In this document: positions 20,821 to 31,282 of the stretch, piece after piece
Layout: each line of letters opens with the position of its first letter
Numbering within the stretch: position 1 is the stretch's first letter
Assembly (NCBI GenBank): GCA_964035575.1
Contig: OZ037868.1
Span: 1,364,001 to 1,428,000, forward strand
DNA length: 64,000 nt
Source: Rhynchopus sp. YZ270_cl-10
Taxonomy: Eukaryota > Euglenozoa > Diplonemea > Diplonemida > Diplonemidae
Direction of reading: 5' to 3'
Notes under the pieces: model-generated
The model's input: only the letters and a program-made list of their open reading frames with translations
Database searches by the model: none
What the model was told of the DNA's origin: nothing
Program-made: the position numbers and the translations under genes

Positions 20821-22005
20821 ATGATGAAGTTGGTCGCAACTGTGATGCAGTTGTTCAAAGCAGGTGCGGATGTGCGTGCCACAGACGCCAAAGGAGCTAC
20901 GTGTCTTATCAGTGCAGCGTATGAGGGACACACCGATACTGTGCGCTATCTTGTGGGTTTGCCGGAGGTGGACCTGAATCACCAAGGCAGCAACAAGCGC
21001 ACTGCGTTGCACGTTGCTGTGCATCAAAAACATGCAGATGTGGTGCAGATGCTCATTGATGCAGGGGCAGACATTGAGACAAAGAATGACAAAGGACACT
21101 CGCCTCTGCACTTGGCTAGCAGTTCTGGAGCACTCACAACTGCGAAGATGTTGGTCAAAGCAGGTGCGGATGTACGTGCCACAGACGACAAAGGAAACAC
21201 GTGTCTTATCCTTGCAGCGTATCTTGGACACACCGATACTGTGCGCTATCTTATGAGTTTGCCGGAGGTGGACCTGGATCAACAAGGAACCAACAACTTC
21301 ACTGCGTTGCACTTTGCTGTGCAACAAAAGCATGCAGACGTAGTGCAGGTGCTCATTGATGCAGGGGCAGACATTAAGACAACGAATGATGGACACTCGT
21401 CTCTGCGCTTGGCTATCCTTTCAGGAGAACTCACAACTGTGAAGATGTTGGTCGAAGCAGGTGCGGATGTGCGTGCCACAGACGCCGAAGGAGCTACGTG
21501 TCTTATCAGTGCAGCGTATTTTGGACACACCGATACTGTGCGCTATCTTGTGGGTTTGCCGGAGGTGGACCTGGATCGACAAGTCAGCAGGAACTACACT
21601 GCGTTACACTTTGCTGTACAGGAAGAACATGCAAACGTGGTGCAGATGCTCATTGATGCAGGGGCAGACCTAGAGACAAAGAATGATGATGGATGCTCGC
21701 CTCTGCACTTGGCTAGCCTTTCAGGAGAACTCACAACTGTGAAGATGTTGGTCAAAGCAGGTGCGGATGTACGTGCCACAGACGCCGAGAGACGCACGTG
21801 TCTTATGTTTGCAGCTTATCATGGACACACCGATACTGTGCGCTATCTTGTGAGTGTGCCGGAGGTGGACCTGAATCACCAAGGAACCAACAACTTCACT
21901 GCGTTGCGCTTTGCTGTTGAACAAAAACATGCAGACGTGGTGCAGGTGCTCATTGATGCAGGGGCAGACACTGAGCGTCAGAACAATGCCGGACATTCTC
22001 CTTAA
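20821..22005 (+). CDS. Ankyrin-repeat protein, 394 residues, built from four ~99-residue units
   Basis: First in-frame ATG at 20821. The protein is almost entirely ankyrin repeats (TALHFAVQQKHADVVQVLIDAGAD, SPLHLASLSGELTTVKMLVKAGADV types, shown in part), about 11-12 in all. They form a higher-order unit of three repeats: the AGADVRATD segment recurs at about 20860, 21160, 21457 and 21757, a period of 300, 297 and 300 bases with very high DNA identity. It is likely a protein-binding scaffold; there is no membrane span or catalytic domain. The array begins and ends inside a unit. Sequence upstream of the ATG (AGGAGAACTCACAAC) is itself repeat-derived, and after the last repeat a stop arises in GHSP where other units continue, with decayed repeat sequence beyond. 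This points to recent unequal exchange. Confidence 0.88.
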   Translation: MMKLVATVMQLFKAGADVRATDAKGATCLISAAYEGHTDTVRYLVGLPEVDLNHQGSNKRTALHVAVHQKHADVVQMLIDAGADIETKNDKGHSPLHLASSSGALTTAKMLVKAGADVRATDDKGNTCLILAAYLGHTDTVRYLMSLPEVDLDQQGTNNFTALHFAVQQKHADVVQVLIDAGADIKTTNDGHSSLRLAILSGELTTVKMLVEAGADVRATDAEGATCLISAAYFGHTDTVRYLVGLPEVDLDRQVSRNYTALHFAVQEEHANVVQMLIDAGADLETKNDDGCSPLHLASLSGELTTVKMLVKAGADVRATDAERRTCLMFAAYHGHTDTVRYLVSVPEVDLNHQGTNNFTALRFAVEQKHADVVQVLIDAGADTERQNNAGHSP

Positions 22006-22281
22006 GTTGCGCTATTCTTGTGTGCAGCTTCGTTGGAGTTGTATTTTCATGCATGTACACTGAGTTGTGGTAAGAGAGAATCTTCAACCACCTTTACGGT
22101 AGACAACACGTTATTCCGATGGGATGGTGTGGACAAAATAATATATTGCATCCTCCTTTCCTCACCCCGACCCCGCGGTGTTGAAGGGATGAGACCGCAG
22201 TCCCGATGCCGGTGACACGAAAGGTGTAGTCACGAAACCAGTGCACGTTCCGCTGCTTCCCCTTCTCTCTGCTTCTTCGAC

Positions 22282-22560
22282 ATGAGGAGTTCACGCTGCT
22301 CGCGAAGTACACTAAACACCCGACCTTTTGGACCTGGGCGTCCGAAGGGGGCCAAGCGAGTCTTGGACCTCTTTCTGAACAGCCAGGAGCCTCTTCAGCT
22401 TCCTCCTGCTCAACAGAGAGGGGCCCAGGATTGGCTTGGTTGTTCTCGTTCTCGTCGTCGGCAGTGCGAAGCCTGTAAAGAAGGCCGTTTTCAGCTGATA
22501 GCTTGGATGATAGCTTGGATAATTCGTCCAACCCCCCCTTGGTCGTCACACCAACTCTGA
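22282..22560 (+). other. GC-rich segment between genes, strand and coding status unclear
   Basis: Both strands are open here. The plus frame from 22282 is basic and carries a GPGRPKG sequence like an AT-hook. The opposite strand gives an acidic, Glu-rich frame (VEQEEAEEAP). Neither has an obvious family, and the neighbouring genes are all plus-strand. It could be a small gene, a gene remnant or UTR of the following gene. Confidence 0.3.
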
Positions 22561-22700
22561 CCACTTCCACACTCCCTCGTACCGCTAACTCACTCCGACC
22601 TTCTTTCAATCCTTTTTTACCCCCTCCCCAACCTTTGCACCTCCACAGCACCCCACACCCCACACACACCCCTCCACCCCATACACACACCCCACACCCC

Positions 22701-23591
22701 ATGGAAATCGAAGCCATCCACGCAGAGACAGGCCTATCCGAGGTGGTCGTGGTGGAGCACGACGACACTGTAGGGGCACTCAAACGGCGCATCGGCGCTC
22801 TGTGGTATGCACACCCACCACGCCGCCTGGCCTTGCGCATCGGCTGCGGTGCTGACACACAACACTACGGCGTGACGCCAGAGGAAGACGGGACGGCCAT
22901 CTCCTCCTGCGGGCTGCAAGCAGGCGACACCATCTACGTCACCGCTGCACCTACCCCCGACGAGCTCTCCGAGGTGGCCTTGCTCATCAAAATGGCAGAA
23001 TCCATCGCAGGCACAACCGAAACGCTCCTCCACCGCGGCCAACACCTTACCGTACGCGGCCTATTAAATAAAGCAGATACTCTTGACCCTGATTCAGATG
23101 CCGTCAAAGCGCGGCTTTACGTCGCAGACAATTGGGCAGAAGAATGCAAGCTTGCAGTCTACTCTGAAGCGGTGTGCCTCGATCCTAACTATTGTGTGGC
23201 ATACAACAACCTCGGTGTCGCGCTGCACAGTACAGAGAACGTTACCCTACGAAACGGTGTCACCTATTCAAAGACGCAGTTATTAAAAAGGGCAATCCAC
23301 ACAGACCCTGTTATGTCACGTCCGTACACAAACCTTGCAGGGTGTTTGGAAACAGAAGACACCAAGACGACGCTAGAGGACGGCAGCATCATGACAAAGA
23401 AGCAGCTCCTGGTCCGAGCCATAGCAAAAGACCCGGCAGATGAGAAGCCTCGTGTTCTTCTTTCTTCACTTCTCCCCCACAACGGTACTGTCACCCTTGA
23501 AGACGGAAGCATATTAACAAAGGCAGCGCTGGGACCGAAGCGCGTGCAGGAGGCGGATGGTGTCTGCCAAGGACAGTGTCTCGTGATGTAG
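22701..23591 (+). CDS. Ubiquitin-like domain plus TPR-like repeats, CaaX-like end
   Basis: A 296-residue protein from ATG 22701, which follows a long C/A-rich leader. Residues 1-80 look ubiquitin-like: MEIEAIHAETG strand, helix with TVGALKRRIGALW, then AISSCGLQAGDTIYVTA closing the fold. From residue 125 there are TPR-like helices (AVYSEAVCLDPNYCVAYNNL) in which each pair is joined by an inserted hairpin, VTLRNGVTYSK, TTLEDGSIMTK and VTLEDGSILTK, spaced about 40 residues. The last four residues, CLVM, match a CaaX prenylation signal, and a nearby Cys (CQGQC) could add palmitoylation. A membrane-attached adaptor linked to ubiquitin-type signalling is a plausible role, inferred only. It follows the ankyrin gene by about 700 bases. 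Confidence 0.8.
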   Translation: MEIEAIHAETGLSEVVVVEHDDTVGALKRRIGALWYAHPPRRLALRIGCGADTQHYGVTPEEDGTAISSCGLQAGDTIYVTAAPTPDELSEVALLIKMAESIAGTTETLLHRGQHLTVRGLLNKADTLDPDSDAVKARLYVADNWAEECKLAVYSEAVCLDPNYCVAYNNLGVALHSTENVTLRNGVTYSKTQLLKRAIHTDPVMSRPYTNLAGCLETEDTKTTLEDGSIMTKKQLLVRAIAKDPADEKPRVLLSSLLPHNGTVTLEDGSILTKAALGPKRVQEADGVCQGQCLVM

Positions 23592-25200
23592 GGTGTTTTT
23601 ATAACTCTTAGGGAATGTTGAAACCCCATTTAGGGTGTATTTTGTAGAGTTAAATCTGCCCCAGTTTAAGAGAATAGAGAAAATATGCGATTTGGTTGGG
23701 GGTTGTGTCAGCAACGTCTCGGTCTTTGCATGCAGCACCGACTGAGCTGCGTTTTCAGTACGTTTCAATTTGCTTTTCTTTGATATTTTTTGTTTAGTGT
23801 CGGATGTGTGGAAGAAAGGGTGGGAAGTTTCTGCAGTGTGGGATAGTGATCTAGTGTGATGTGCTTGTTGTCTTGATATTGGTTTTTTTTGAATAGAGTG
23901 GAGGTGACAGTGTTGCGACCCTGTTTCGGCAGTCTTGCGTTACCCCCCAGAGGGCGGAATGTATTCTGCACGGCCATGGGTATTTTTTTCCCATTTTCCC
24001 CGCAAGCGTTCACCTTCACTGTTCAAAAGTTCTTCTATTCCACTATGCGAGGATTTCGTCCGTTTTTTTCTTCTTTTTTAACGATGCGCGGTACATTCAT
24101 CTGACATTTGTTGCTTTTTTTTTTGTTCTTTGTTGCATTTTTTGGTCAATTTTTTGGACCTTTTTTTAACATTTTTGTTAAAAAGATTATTGCTTTGTCA
24201 TCCAAGCAGTGTATCTCTTTATATTCACTTTGTTTTTTGCTTTTTGAGTATTTTTTTTTGGCCATCTTTTTGGCCTAAGCCAAGCGATCTTCTCCGTTGC
24301 TGAGACGGTTACTCGGGACAGATTTCACCCCGCATAACAGTCATACCAACGGAGAGACGTACGTCTTTCAGGGGGGGGCTTTTTAGCGTGCTTTGTGCTT
24401 CCATCCGGGGCTGGCATTGTGGTGCCTGCACTACAGTTTTTTTTCCCCCCATTAGGTCAGGTATCTCTGTCTTTTACGCAAAACAAAAACGTTTTTTTTC
24501 TACTTAGGTTCATCTTCGCAAAAACCCCTAAAAAAACTCTTCTTCTCTTGTAATCACCTCTCTCGGTGTGAACAGATGGCTGTTCTCTGTGAACTTTCAT
24601 CTCTCTCAAAAAAAATATTTTATTTTTCCCCCCCCACACTAAGCACAGCGAGGCTTAGGTTCATTTGACAGAACTTTTCAGTTTTCTTTCTCTCTCTCTC
24701 TCCTCTCTCTCTCTTGATTTGGGAAAGGTATTTGCTTTGGTCTTCCCCCCTTTTTATGAAGGATGTGGATGTGTACGTAGGATGACGTGGTCGAATGAGC
24801 TGCATAGTAGAGTGCACTGTTAAGACTTTTGAAAAACATTTTGAAAAAGACTTACGCTCTTCAATCACGCCAAAGGTATATCCATCTTTCAACTTTTCCT
24901 TTTTTTTTTTTTGATAGGCCGATATATCGCTGCTACAAAAAAAAAATATTTTTCTACAGTAGAAGACTGTGATGCCGCCCCCCAATGGTGACACACCAAG
25001 TTTCAAATGATAACTGTTGGTGCAATACCACAAATGTCAACTTCTAAAAAAAAGGATTGCTTTTGGGTTTTCACATACACCTCACTCATAACCCTCCTCA
25101 ACCCTCCATACACCCCCACCCCAACGACAGGGAAACTTTTTTTTTCTTTGCAAAGGAGTACCCGCTCCGAGAGAAACATACGCGAACCCTTTCCCCCTCC
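23592..25200 (+). other. Gene-free intergenic stretch
   Basis: T-rich runs, the possible structured element above, one TAAGCACAGCGAGGCTTAGG module at about 24637-24680 and a CT-repeat tract (24687-24715). No supported gene. Confidence 0.5.
24291..24355 (+). other. Possible structured element, 9-bp closing helix
   Basis: TCTCCGTTG and CAACGGAGA pair perfectly around a 47-base, unusually GC-balanced insert (GACGGTTACTCGGGACAGA) in otherwise T-rich intergenic DNA. It might be a small RNA gene, a UTR structure or a repeat fragment. No known RNA family is recognised. Confidence 0.3.
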
Positions 25201-25460
25201 CCTCCCCGCATCAACCACCGTCAACCCTTCCTTCTCCGTCTCCCGCTTTTCCAATCACCGGCACGGCGCCCTCTTGCAGCGTCGGCACGATTGGATCCGA
25301 ATCGTTACAGCCCGGACTTTGTGTGGCTTCTTCAACGGATTCTGCAGCCCCGCTTCTGTGGGAGCGTCTTCCCTTTCTTGCAACACCGGGGGGCGCTGCT
25401 GGTGGTGTTGTGGAAGGCGGCGATTCCGCCGCCGCTGAGCACATCTCTGACGCAGAACGG

Positions 25461-27344
25461 ATGCCAGAATTCCACGTTGTGCCACATACCACCACTGCCA
25501 CCACTGCCACCCATGCAAGCCCTATCGAGCGACTTCGTTCAGAATGGCAGAAGGTTGTGGGGATGGGGCTCGAAGGGGGGGCAGAGCTTGCTGAGCGCAT
25601 GGCAACGGTCGGAGGGCTGATTGAAGAATGCGCGGGGAGAGGAGGGACGGAGACGAAGCTGCTGTCGGTAGTGGACGCAGCCGCGTTTGGGTTTCCGTTG
25701 GCGAGGGGGGAGAGCTTTGTGGCGATTCTCGCGAACCTGCATAACGTTGTCCAGGAGAAGGTCCTGAACTGCCCTGCATCAGGGGCGTTCACCCCTAGGT
25801 TGTGCACTGCGATTGTTGATGTAGATAAAATCCGGAAGTTCGGAGCCGGCTCTGAAGGTCTTGCAGCTTGCGACCAATTCCGCCGTGCCGGCTTTGCCAC
25901 AGAGCTGTGCTCTCGCGACTGTGATGCCGCAGTTCTGTCTCGCGTACAACAGATCTACGACATATGCCGTTCAGGGGAAGTGAATTTGGCGCAGACCGTG
26001 GTGCTCTTTTTTGTGTCCGTCAAGCAGGCTGCGGTGCCTGCCTTGCAGGAGGCCTTCAAGAGCATTTATGAATCAGGCGCGCATGTTGTGTTGGTGCTCG
26101 AAAACTCGCAAAGCTTTTTGGTAGGAACCCACGCAGATGTTATTGTGCATTGGTCTGAAGTGTGCACGGAGAAGAAGGCGAGGACACCGCACGTTGCTGC
26201 GCCATTGGAGGATCTGATCTTGGATGGAAGAGGGGCGCAGATGCAGGCGAAGCCGCCGCTGCCGACCTTCGCCATACCACTGCGTGAGACGCCCATCCAG
26301 CAGCCAGCTCCGGTCATGCAGATGCCCATGCAAACTGCGATGCCGATACAGCTGGTGTCGCCAGCGCAGACCATAGCCGTGCAGCTTGCCAATCAGCGTG
26401 TTGCATCTGGGGTAGGGGTGCCAGGGGTGACTAACGTCGCAGGGGTCGGGCTTGGCGGTATCATGAACAATATGTTCGAGAGGAGAGACAACGAGGTCGG
26501 CCACCCACAGCAGCTCCAGCAACAGCTGCAACTCCAACAGCAGCTCCAACAGCTCCAGCGGGAGCGTGAGCGGGAGGTGGCTGTGGCGACCGGGGCTGCT
26601 GCTGCACTGCCCACCGGACTGCATCCAAACCTTCCGGTGCAGGTCATGCTACCACACGACCCGCGATTGGTTCAGTTGCAGCAACAACAACAACAACAAC
26701 AACAACTCCAGCCACCGCCCCTCTCCCAACCACTCCCCGACGTAAAGTCCTGGACCGCGCCACCCGACTTCAGCAAAGACTGCGAACAGCAGTCCATGAC
26801 ACAGCTCTTAACCCTCATCGCGCACGACGGCATGTTTGGGTACATCCTTGATGCGGACCAGAACGTCATCGAAGTGGCAGAGGGGTCTCCTGCGGCGAAG
26901 GCAGGGATGGTGCCGACCATGCGCGTCACCTCCATCGTTGCTGTGGACAAGACGTGGCGGAAGGTGTACGTTCTCCTCAGGAAGCTGACCCGTGTGCAAG
27001 GTACGGTGACCGTCTGGCATAAGGAGTGGAGCAACGGCAAGATTCGGCTTGACCACAACGTCAGTCTCCAAGGCATCAGTGCGCCGTTTGAGACAATCAT
27101 GGTGAGCGTGCCACGCACCCCTAGGTTCGACAAGGCTGACACACTCAGAGGAGGACAAACCAGCATGGCGCTGCAACAGAAGGTCGAGTTTATTATTTAC
27201 ATCTACCGGCGAGGGGACGAGCCACCGACTCTGAGTGCACGTGACGTCAGCCTGCCCACCCCCGCAGGTGAACCCTTCGGGAGTGGTGGTGCCCCTGCAC
27301 CTCTTGAAGAGAAGCGGGCCAAAAGAGACGGCAAAAAATCATAA
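25461..27344 (+). CDS. Gln-rich protein with NYN-like and PDZ-like regions
   Basis: First in-frame ATG at 25461 gives 627 residues. The frame stays open and coding-like for roughly 250 bases upstream with no ATG, so the true start may be in an upstream exon or be non-AUG. Residues about 95-240 (numbered from 25461) resemble a NYN/PIN-like nuclease fold: strand TAIVDVDKIRKFG, then VVLFFVSVKQAAVPALQEAF, GAHVVLVLENSQ and ADVIVHWSEV, but the usual acidic cluster is incomplete. The middle is low-complexity with Met/Pro-rich and two polyglutamine blocks (26510-26560, 26672-26710). Residues about 485-570 look like a PDZ domain (FGYILDADQNVIEVAEGSPA, then AGM...RVTSIVAVDKTW). The tail is basic (EEKRAKRDGKKS). 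RNA-related scaffold is a guess. Last gene of the plus-strand array. Confidence 0.75.
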   Translation: MPEFHVVPHTTTATTATHASPIERLRSEWQKVVGMGLEGGAELAERMATVGGLIEECAGRGGTETKLLSVVDAAAFGFPLARGESFVAILANLHNVVQEKVLNCPASGAFTPRLCTAIVDVDKIRKFGAGSEGLAACDQFRRAGFATELCSRDCDAAVLSRVQQIYDICRSGEVNLAQTVVLFFVSVKQAAVPALQEAFKSIYESGAHVVLVLENSQSFLVGTHADVIVHWSEVCTEKKARTPHVAAPLEDLILDGRGAQMQAKPPLPTFAIPLRETPIQQPAPVMQMPMQTAMPIQLVSPAQTIAVQLANQRVASGVGVPGVTNVAGVGLGGIMNNMFERRDNEVGHPQQLQQQLQLQQQLQQLQREREREVAVATGAAAALPTGLHPNLPVQVMLPHDPRLVQLQQQQQQQQQLQPPPLSQPLPDVKSWTAPPDFSKDCEQQSMTQLLTLIAHDGMFGYILDADQNVIEVAEGSPAAKAGMVPTMRVTSIVAVDKTWRKVYVLLRKLTRVQGTVTVWHKEWSNGKIRLDHNVSLQGISAPFETIMVSVPRTPRFDKADTLRGGQTSMALQQKVEFIIYIYRRGDEPPTLSARDVSLPTPAGEPFGSGGAPAPLEEKRAKRDGKKS

Positions 27345-27642
27345 ATTTACAACAACCAACAACAAAAAAAAAGCTAAAAAACCAAAAATAAGAAGGAAAC
27401 AAAATAAAAATAAAAAAAAATCTAAAAAAAACTATTTTCCTCTCATTTTATTATCGTTTTATATTTTTCTCTCTAAAAAATAATGGTAACGTGACCGAAA
27501 ACGAATTTTGAAACGAAAAAAAAACCGAAACAAAAGAATAAAAAGGGGTGTAACAAGAGGTTGAGGAGGGACAGATGTTCCTATGTTTGTTGTTCCAATT
27601 ACTGCCTATAACTGTCTGTGATTACTGGCGTGTTTTTTTTAT
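27345..27642 (+). other. A-rich 3' region of the last array gene
   Basis: Almost pure A with scattered C/T for about 150 bases, then mixed AT. Likely 3' UTR and intergenic; nothing else seen. Confidence 0.5.
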
Positions 27643-27644
27643 TA

Positions 27645-28335
27645 CCTACCCCCCCCCGTGCATAAGTCCGACCCCCATGACCCGTGCATAAGTCCGATGA
27701 CCCGTGTATAAGTCCGGGCAGATTTGGGCTCAGGATCGGACTTATGCACAGGCCGACTTATACACCGGTTTTGTGTATTGGTGGTGGGGAGAATTTTTTT
27801 GGGGGCGTTTTCCCGCTCGCGAAGCGAGCGGGGGAAAATTTTTGGGGTGTTTTTCCGCGAGCGAAGCGAGCGCAACTTTATTTTTATTGGCGGTGTATTC
27901 ACCAGGGATCATATTCGCGCTTCTCATGTCAATACATCATCCTCACAATTCTCAAAGATGTGAACTGTTACTGCAACAATGTGGAAAACTTTGCACCCCA
28001 AACAGTCTCAACAGCCAAAAGGCGCCCCTTGTTGCTGGGAGTTGGTTCTCATGTTTGATACCTGCACAGGCATTCCTCCGAGTCAAATGCTATTTGGCCT
28101 GCCTGCGGCGTTGAAAACGGCCGTTAAATTTTGCGGTGTCACATTCCCTCATGTGTGGGTCATTCACACTGAGGTCACGTGACACCTCATGGGTCTGGGT
28201 ACCTGGGTGCACAAAACCGGTGTATAAGTCCGATACCCGTGCATAAGTCCGAAACCCCGTGTATAAGTCCGGAGGCCCTCAGCCCCCCCAAAAATCGGAC
28301 TTATACGCAGACTTATGCACGGGGGGGGGGGTAGG
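27645..28335. mobile_element. 691-bp TIR element flanked by TA (Tc1/mariner-type, non-autonomous)
   Basis: Ends are CCTACCCCCCCCCGTGCATAAG and its complement; a TA dinucleotide flanks each end (27643-27644, 28336-28337). Both subterminal regions carry several copies of GTGCATAAGTCCG or GTGTATAAGTCCG, direct and inverted (27657-27765, 28218-28320). The interior has a GCTCGCGAAGCGAGC hairpin and no transposase. TA duplication fits Tc1/mariner, but a dinucleotide is weak evidence. Confidence 0.7.
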
Positions 28336-28337
28336 TA

Positions 28338-29417
28338 CATCCTTTTATATGTTTTTGGGGGGGACTTCCCTTGCGCAAATAGGATCAAAAAAAAAAGTGG
28401 AGGTCTGTGTGTGTATGTGTTTTTTTGTACAGGTCATTTTTCGTTACCCCCGTAGAACCCATTTTGTGTGTTTTTCTTTTTCTTATTTTCTGAAGTGTTC
28501 TTGATTTTTTGAGTACACCCAAAATATTTTTTTTCTTCCAAAAAAAAAAGTGATAGACATTTGACAGTAATGATGAAATATCCTTTCCCGAAACTCTCCC
28601 CCCCCCACCCCCCCATTGAGATGTGCTTAGGTTCATCTCATAAACTCTTTTTCATTTTTTTATATTTTTTCTCTTCCCCCTTTTTTTTTTTTTTTTGACA
28701 TTTATCCTCTCCTTATCTTCTCTCCCCCTTTTTTTTTCCACTTTTTTTTCAAAAAATTTTTTGTCCTCTTGCGGATTGTAATAACCGTACTTTGTATCTT
28801 GGTCTCAATATACGTCATTACATTGCGCAATGAGGATCTTGTAGTTTAGGCAGTTCCGCTGCTTTCAACGGAATCCTGATTACTTTATTTCTCGCCCATA
28901 TCCTATCCCCATCTTTTAATAAAAATTGAAGGTGGCCAAGCACGGCAAGGCTTTGGTTCATCAACCTTTCCCCAAAACCTCACAAAAACCTCATTACCAT
29001 ACCGGTCACATATACAATGACCATAAAATGTTTGACCTTTTCCGGATTTTTTTAAAAGGAGAGTCTGACCTTTTTTACGGTCAATATAATATGCTACCTG
29101 TACGGTAATCCCCCCTTTTAGTGCTTTTTCGTTCTCAAACAAAGCAAAAAAAAAACCCCCCCCCCTTATTCCCAAATAAACCCCCTCCCTCAACTCTCCC
29201 GTTAATCCCACGTGAACTTTTTTTTTCCAATAAGTTCCATCCACCCTCCTTCCCCAGCAAGTGTACTAATTGAGAACAGATTTAAAAAAAGGTTCGGGTC
29301 CTGGTTGCCAGGACCCCAAAAAAGGGAGCATCCGTTAAAAAAAGGGCTTTTGGCCGATATTAAGTACAAGAAAAGGTGTTCCGAAGGTTTAAAAGATCGT
29401 CAAAAAAAGAAAAAAGA

Positions 29418-29452
<35 letters not shown>

Positions 29453-30171
29453 CAGGATGACGCAGTACTTTCCAGAGAGAATCTGTGATGTTGTACCCCC
29501 TCCCGTCTCTTTGCATAAAAAACTTTATAAAAACCCTCTCCCCTTCATCTCTCTTCAGTTTTTAGTTTTTTATTTTTTATTTCTTCAATTTTTTTGTTTT
29601 ATTTCATTAATTTTCTTGCGATAAACAAGAGGGGTAACATTATCTGAACCTTTCTTCTGTGAGACACATGACATATGGCGTGGGACCTATTGAGGGTGGA
29701 GGACATCGTTGTGATGTTGTGGTCCTCTGCATTTTCCACTTTGCTCGACTTTTTTAGTGTGCGTACTGCTACTAGGCAGTTTCATTCAATGCTTTTTTTT
29801 TAAAAAAAATGTGTGTTGCCAGGTAGCATTTATGAGGGCTTTGTATTTCAAAGTCAAAACTTTATTTTCAGTTTTATTTTGGTGGCTTTTGTGTGAGCAC
29901 ACAAAGGGAGAGAGGCTTTTTGGATCATGATAAGGGCAAAAAAGAAGCGTTTGAACCTTTGAACTAAAATAGCAGTGACAGTGTGGAGATTTGCGCAACT
30001 GTGTCAAACGCTATCGCGGCAACTACAGTACTCCAACACTTTATCAAGAATAGTTATGTTATTTCGTTAGTTTTTAATCCCTCTTCTCATAGCCACATAC
30101 AAACAAACAAAAAAAAGCAAGGGTACTTCTTTGTACCGTCTATACATTCCTTTTTCGTAAAAAAATAATGT
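28338..30171. other. Gene-free AT-rich stretch
   Basis: Homopolymer-rich; long A run at 29425-29452. Holds a TGTGCTTAGGTTCATC module (28623) and a copy of module B (29979-30050). No convincing open frame. Confidence 0.5.
29979..30050 (+). repeat. Dispersed module B
   Basis: About 70 bases: GTGGAGATT..GCAACTGTG, then GGCAACTAC, CTCCAACA and TTATCAAGAA. Related copies lie at 36148-36212, 43122-43186 (minus) and 54727-54796, with a decayed one near 57553-57622. Confidence 0.65.
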
Positions 30172-30176
30172 ATTAC

Positions 30177-30298
30177 TGGTGCTCCTGAAATAAAAAATAC
30201 CAAGTAACTACGCAATATAGGGTATTCCTGTAATTTTTGTTTTTTTTCGTGCACAAAGTGCGCAACAAGTACGCAAAATGGGGTTTTCAGGAGCACCA
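30177..30298. mobile_element. 122-bp MITE with 5-bp target duplication
   Basis: Terminal inverted repeats of 14 bases, TGGTGCTCCTGAAA. ATTAC flanks both ends (30172-30176, 30299-30303). Non-coding. A related, more decayed copy ends in CAGGAGCACCAATA near 44390-44405 and shares TACGCAATATAGGGT. Confidence 0.8.
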
Positions 30299-31282
30299 AT
30301 TACGAAATAAAAGTTACTTTTCTCATCCTCTCTCCGCACATACACCCTTTCTTCAAGAATAGAATAGACCACTTTAATCACACAATAACATACAGGAAGG
30401 CCTATGTCTTCCGCAAAAGGAGAAAATAGTATTACCGGTAGTCGCCAATTTTTCCTCAAACAGGAGGATCGTGCAATCAACGCAACACCTTTGCCGATAT
30501 TACTATATATTTTTTTTTTTTTTGTACAAAACCGTGTTCATTCAATAAGGTAAATTATGTCAATGCCGCAACAGAGGCATTTATGATCATTTTACCAGTA
30601 AAAAAAAAAATTGTGGTTTTTTGTGAGAAAACGCTTTTCATCACGTTCCGCAAAAAAAAAAAAAATGTAAAAAAAAATGAAGATTTTTTTTTATAACTAT
30701 TGGAGTTGCAATCCCGTTTATTTCATCTTTTTTTTTTTGAATTTTTTGAACCGTCATTTTTTTTTTCTGTGCTTTCTCTTTTCTATGAAGGCTAAGATTT
30801 TCACTCCCCACTCCCCCACCCAAACCGTTCATCACGTTGGGCCCCTCTCAAAACTTTTCCTTGGTTTTATTCATACAGTGCAGCGAGGCCGAATCGGCCT
30901 CGCTTAGGCAGCTCAAGCGTGACTGAGGCGTGATTGTAAGTATAAGTGCGGTCGCCCTCGTTGCATTGTAATGTTTATAGACTAAGCACGAGAGGTTGAA
31001 GGTTACTGCCCAGTAATCTTAAAAAAACTTTTCTTTTTTGCAACGTGGTCCTTGCTAATTCGCATTCATGTGCACCATGCAATTAAAAAAAAAAATTCTG
31101 GAACAAGAAAACTCTACGTTTTCTTTTTGTTTTCGCCCCTTGTTCAATGTTTGCTGTTTCCCCCCTTATTTTCATTGATCCGAAAGGATTCTGGGCGGCT
31201 TCAGCTTATCAAAAGCTTCTTCTTTTTTTTTTTTTTTTTTTTTTTTTTTTGTTCATAAACAGGGAAATAGCTTGGTTTTCCT

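Noticed and set aside
22094-22858. A 254-codon minus-strand frame
   Set aside because: Overlaps the well-supported plus-strand ubiquitin-like/TPR gene start and its leader; low complexity from the CACACCCC tract.
29425-29452. A long A run as the tail of a processed retrocopy
   Set aside because: No gene-like sequence precedes it and similar runs are everywhere in this DNA.
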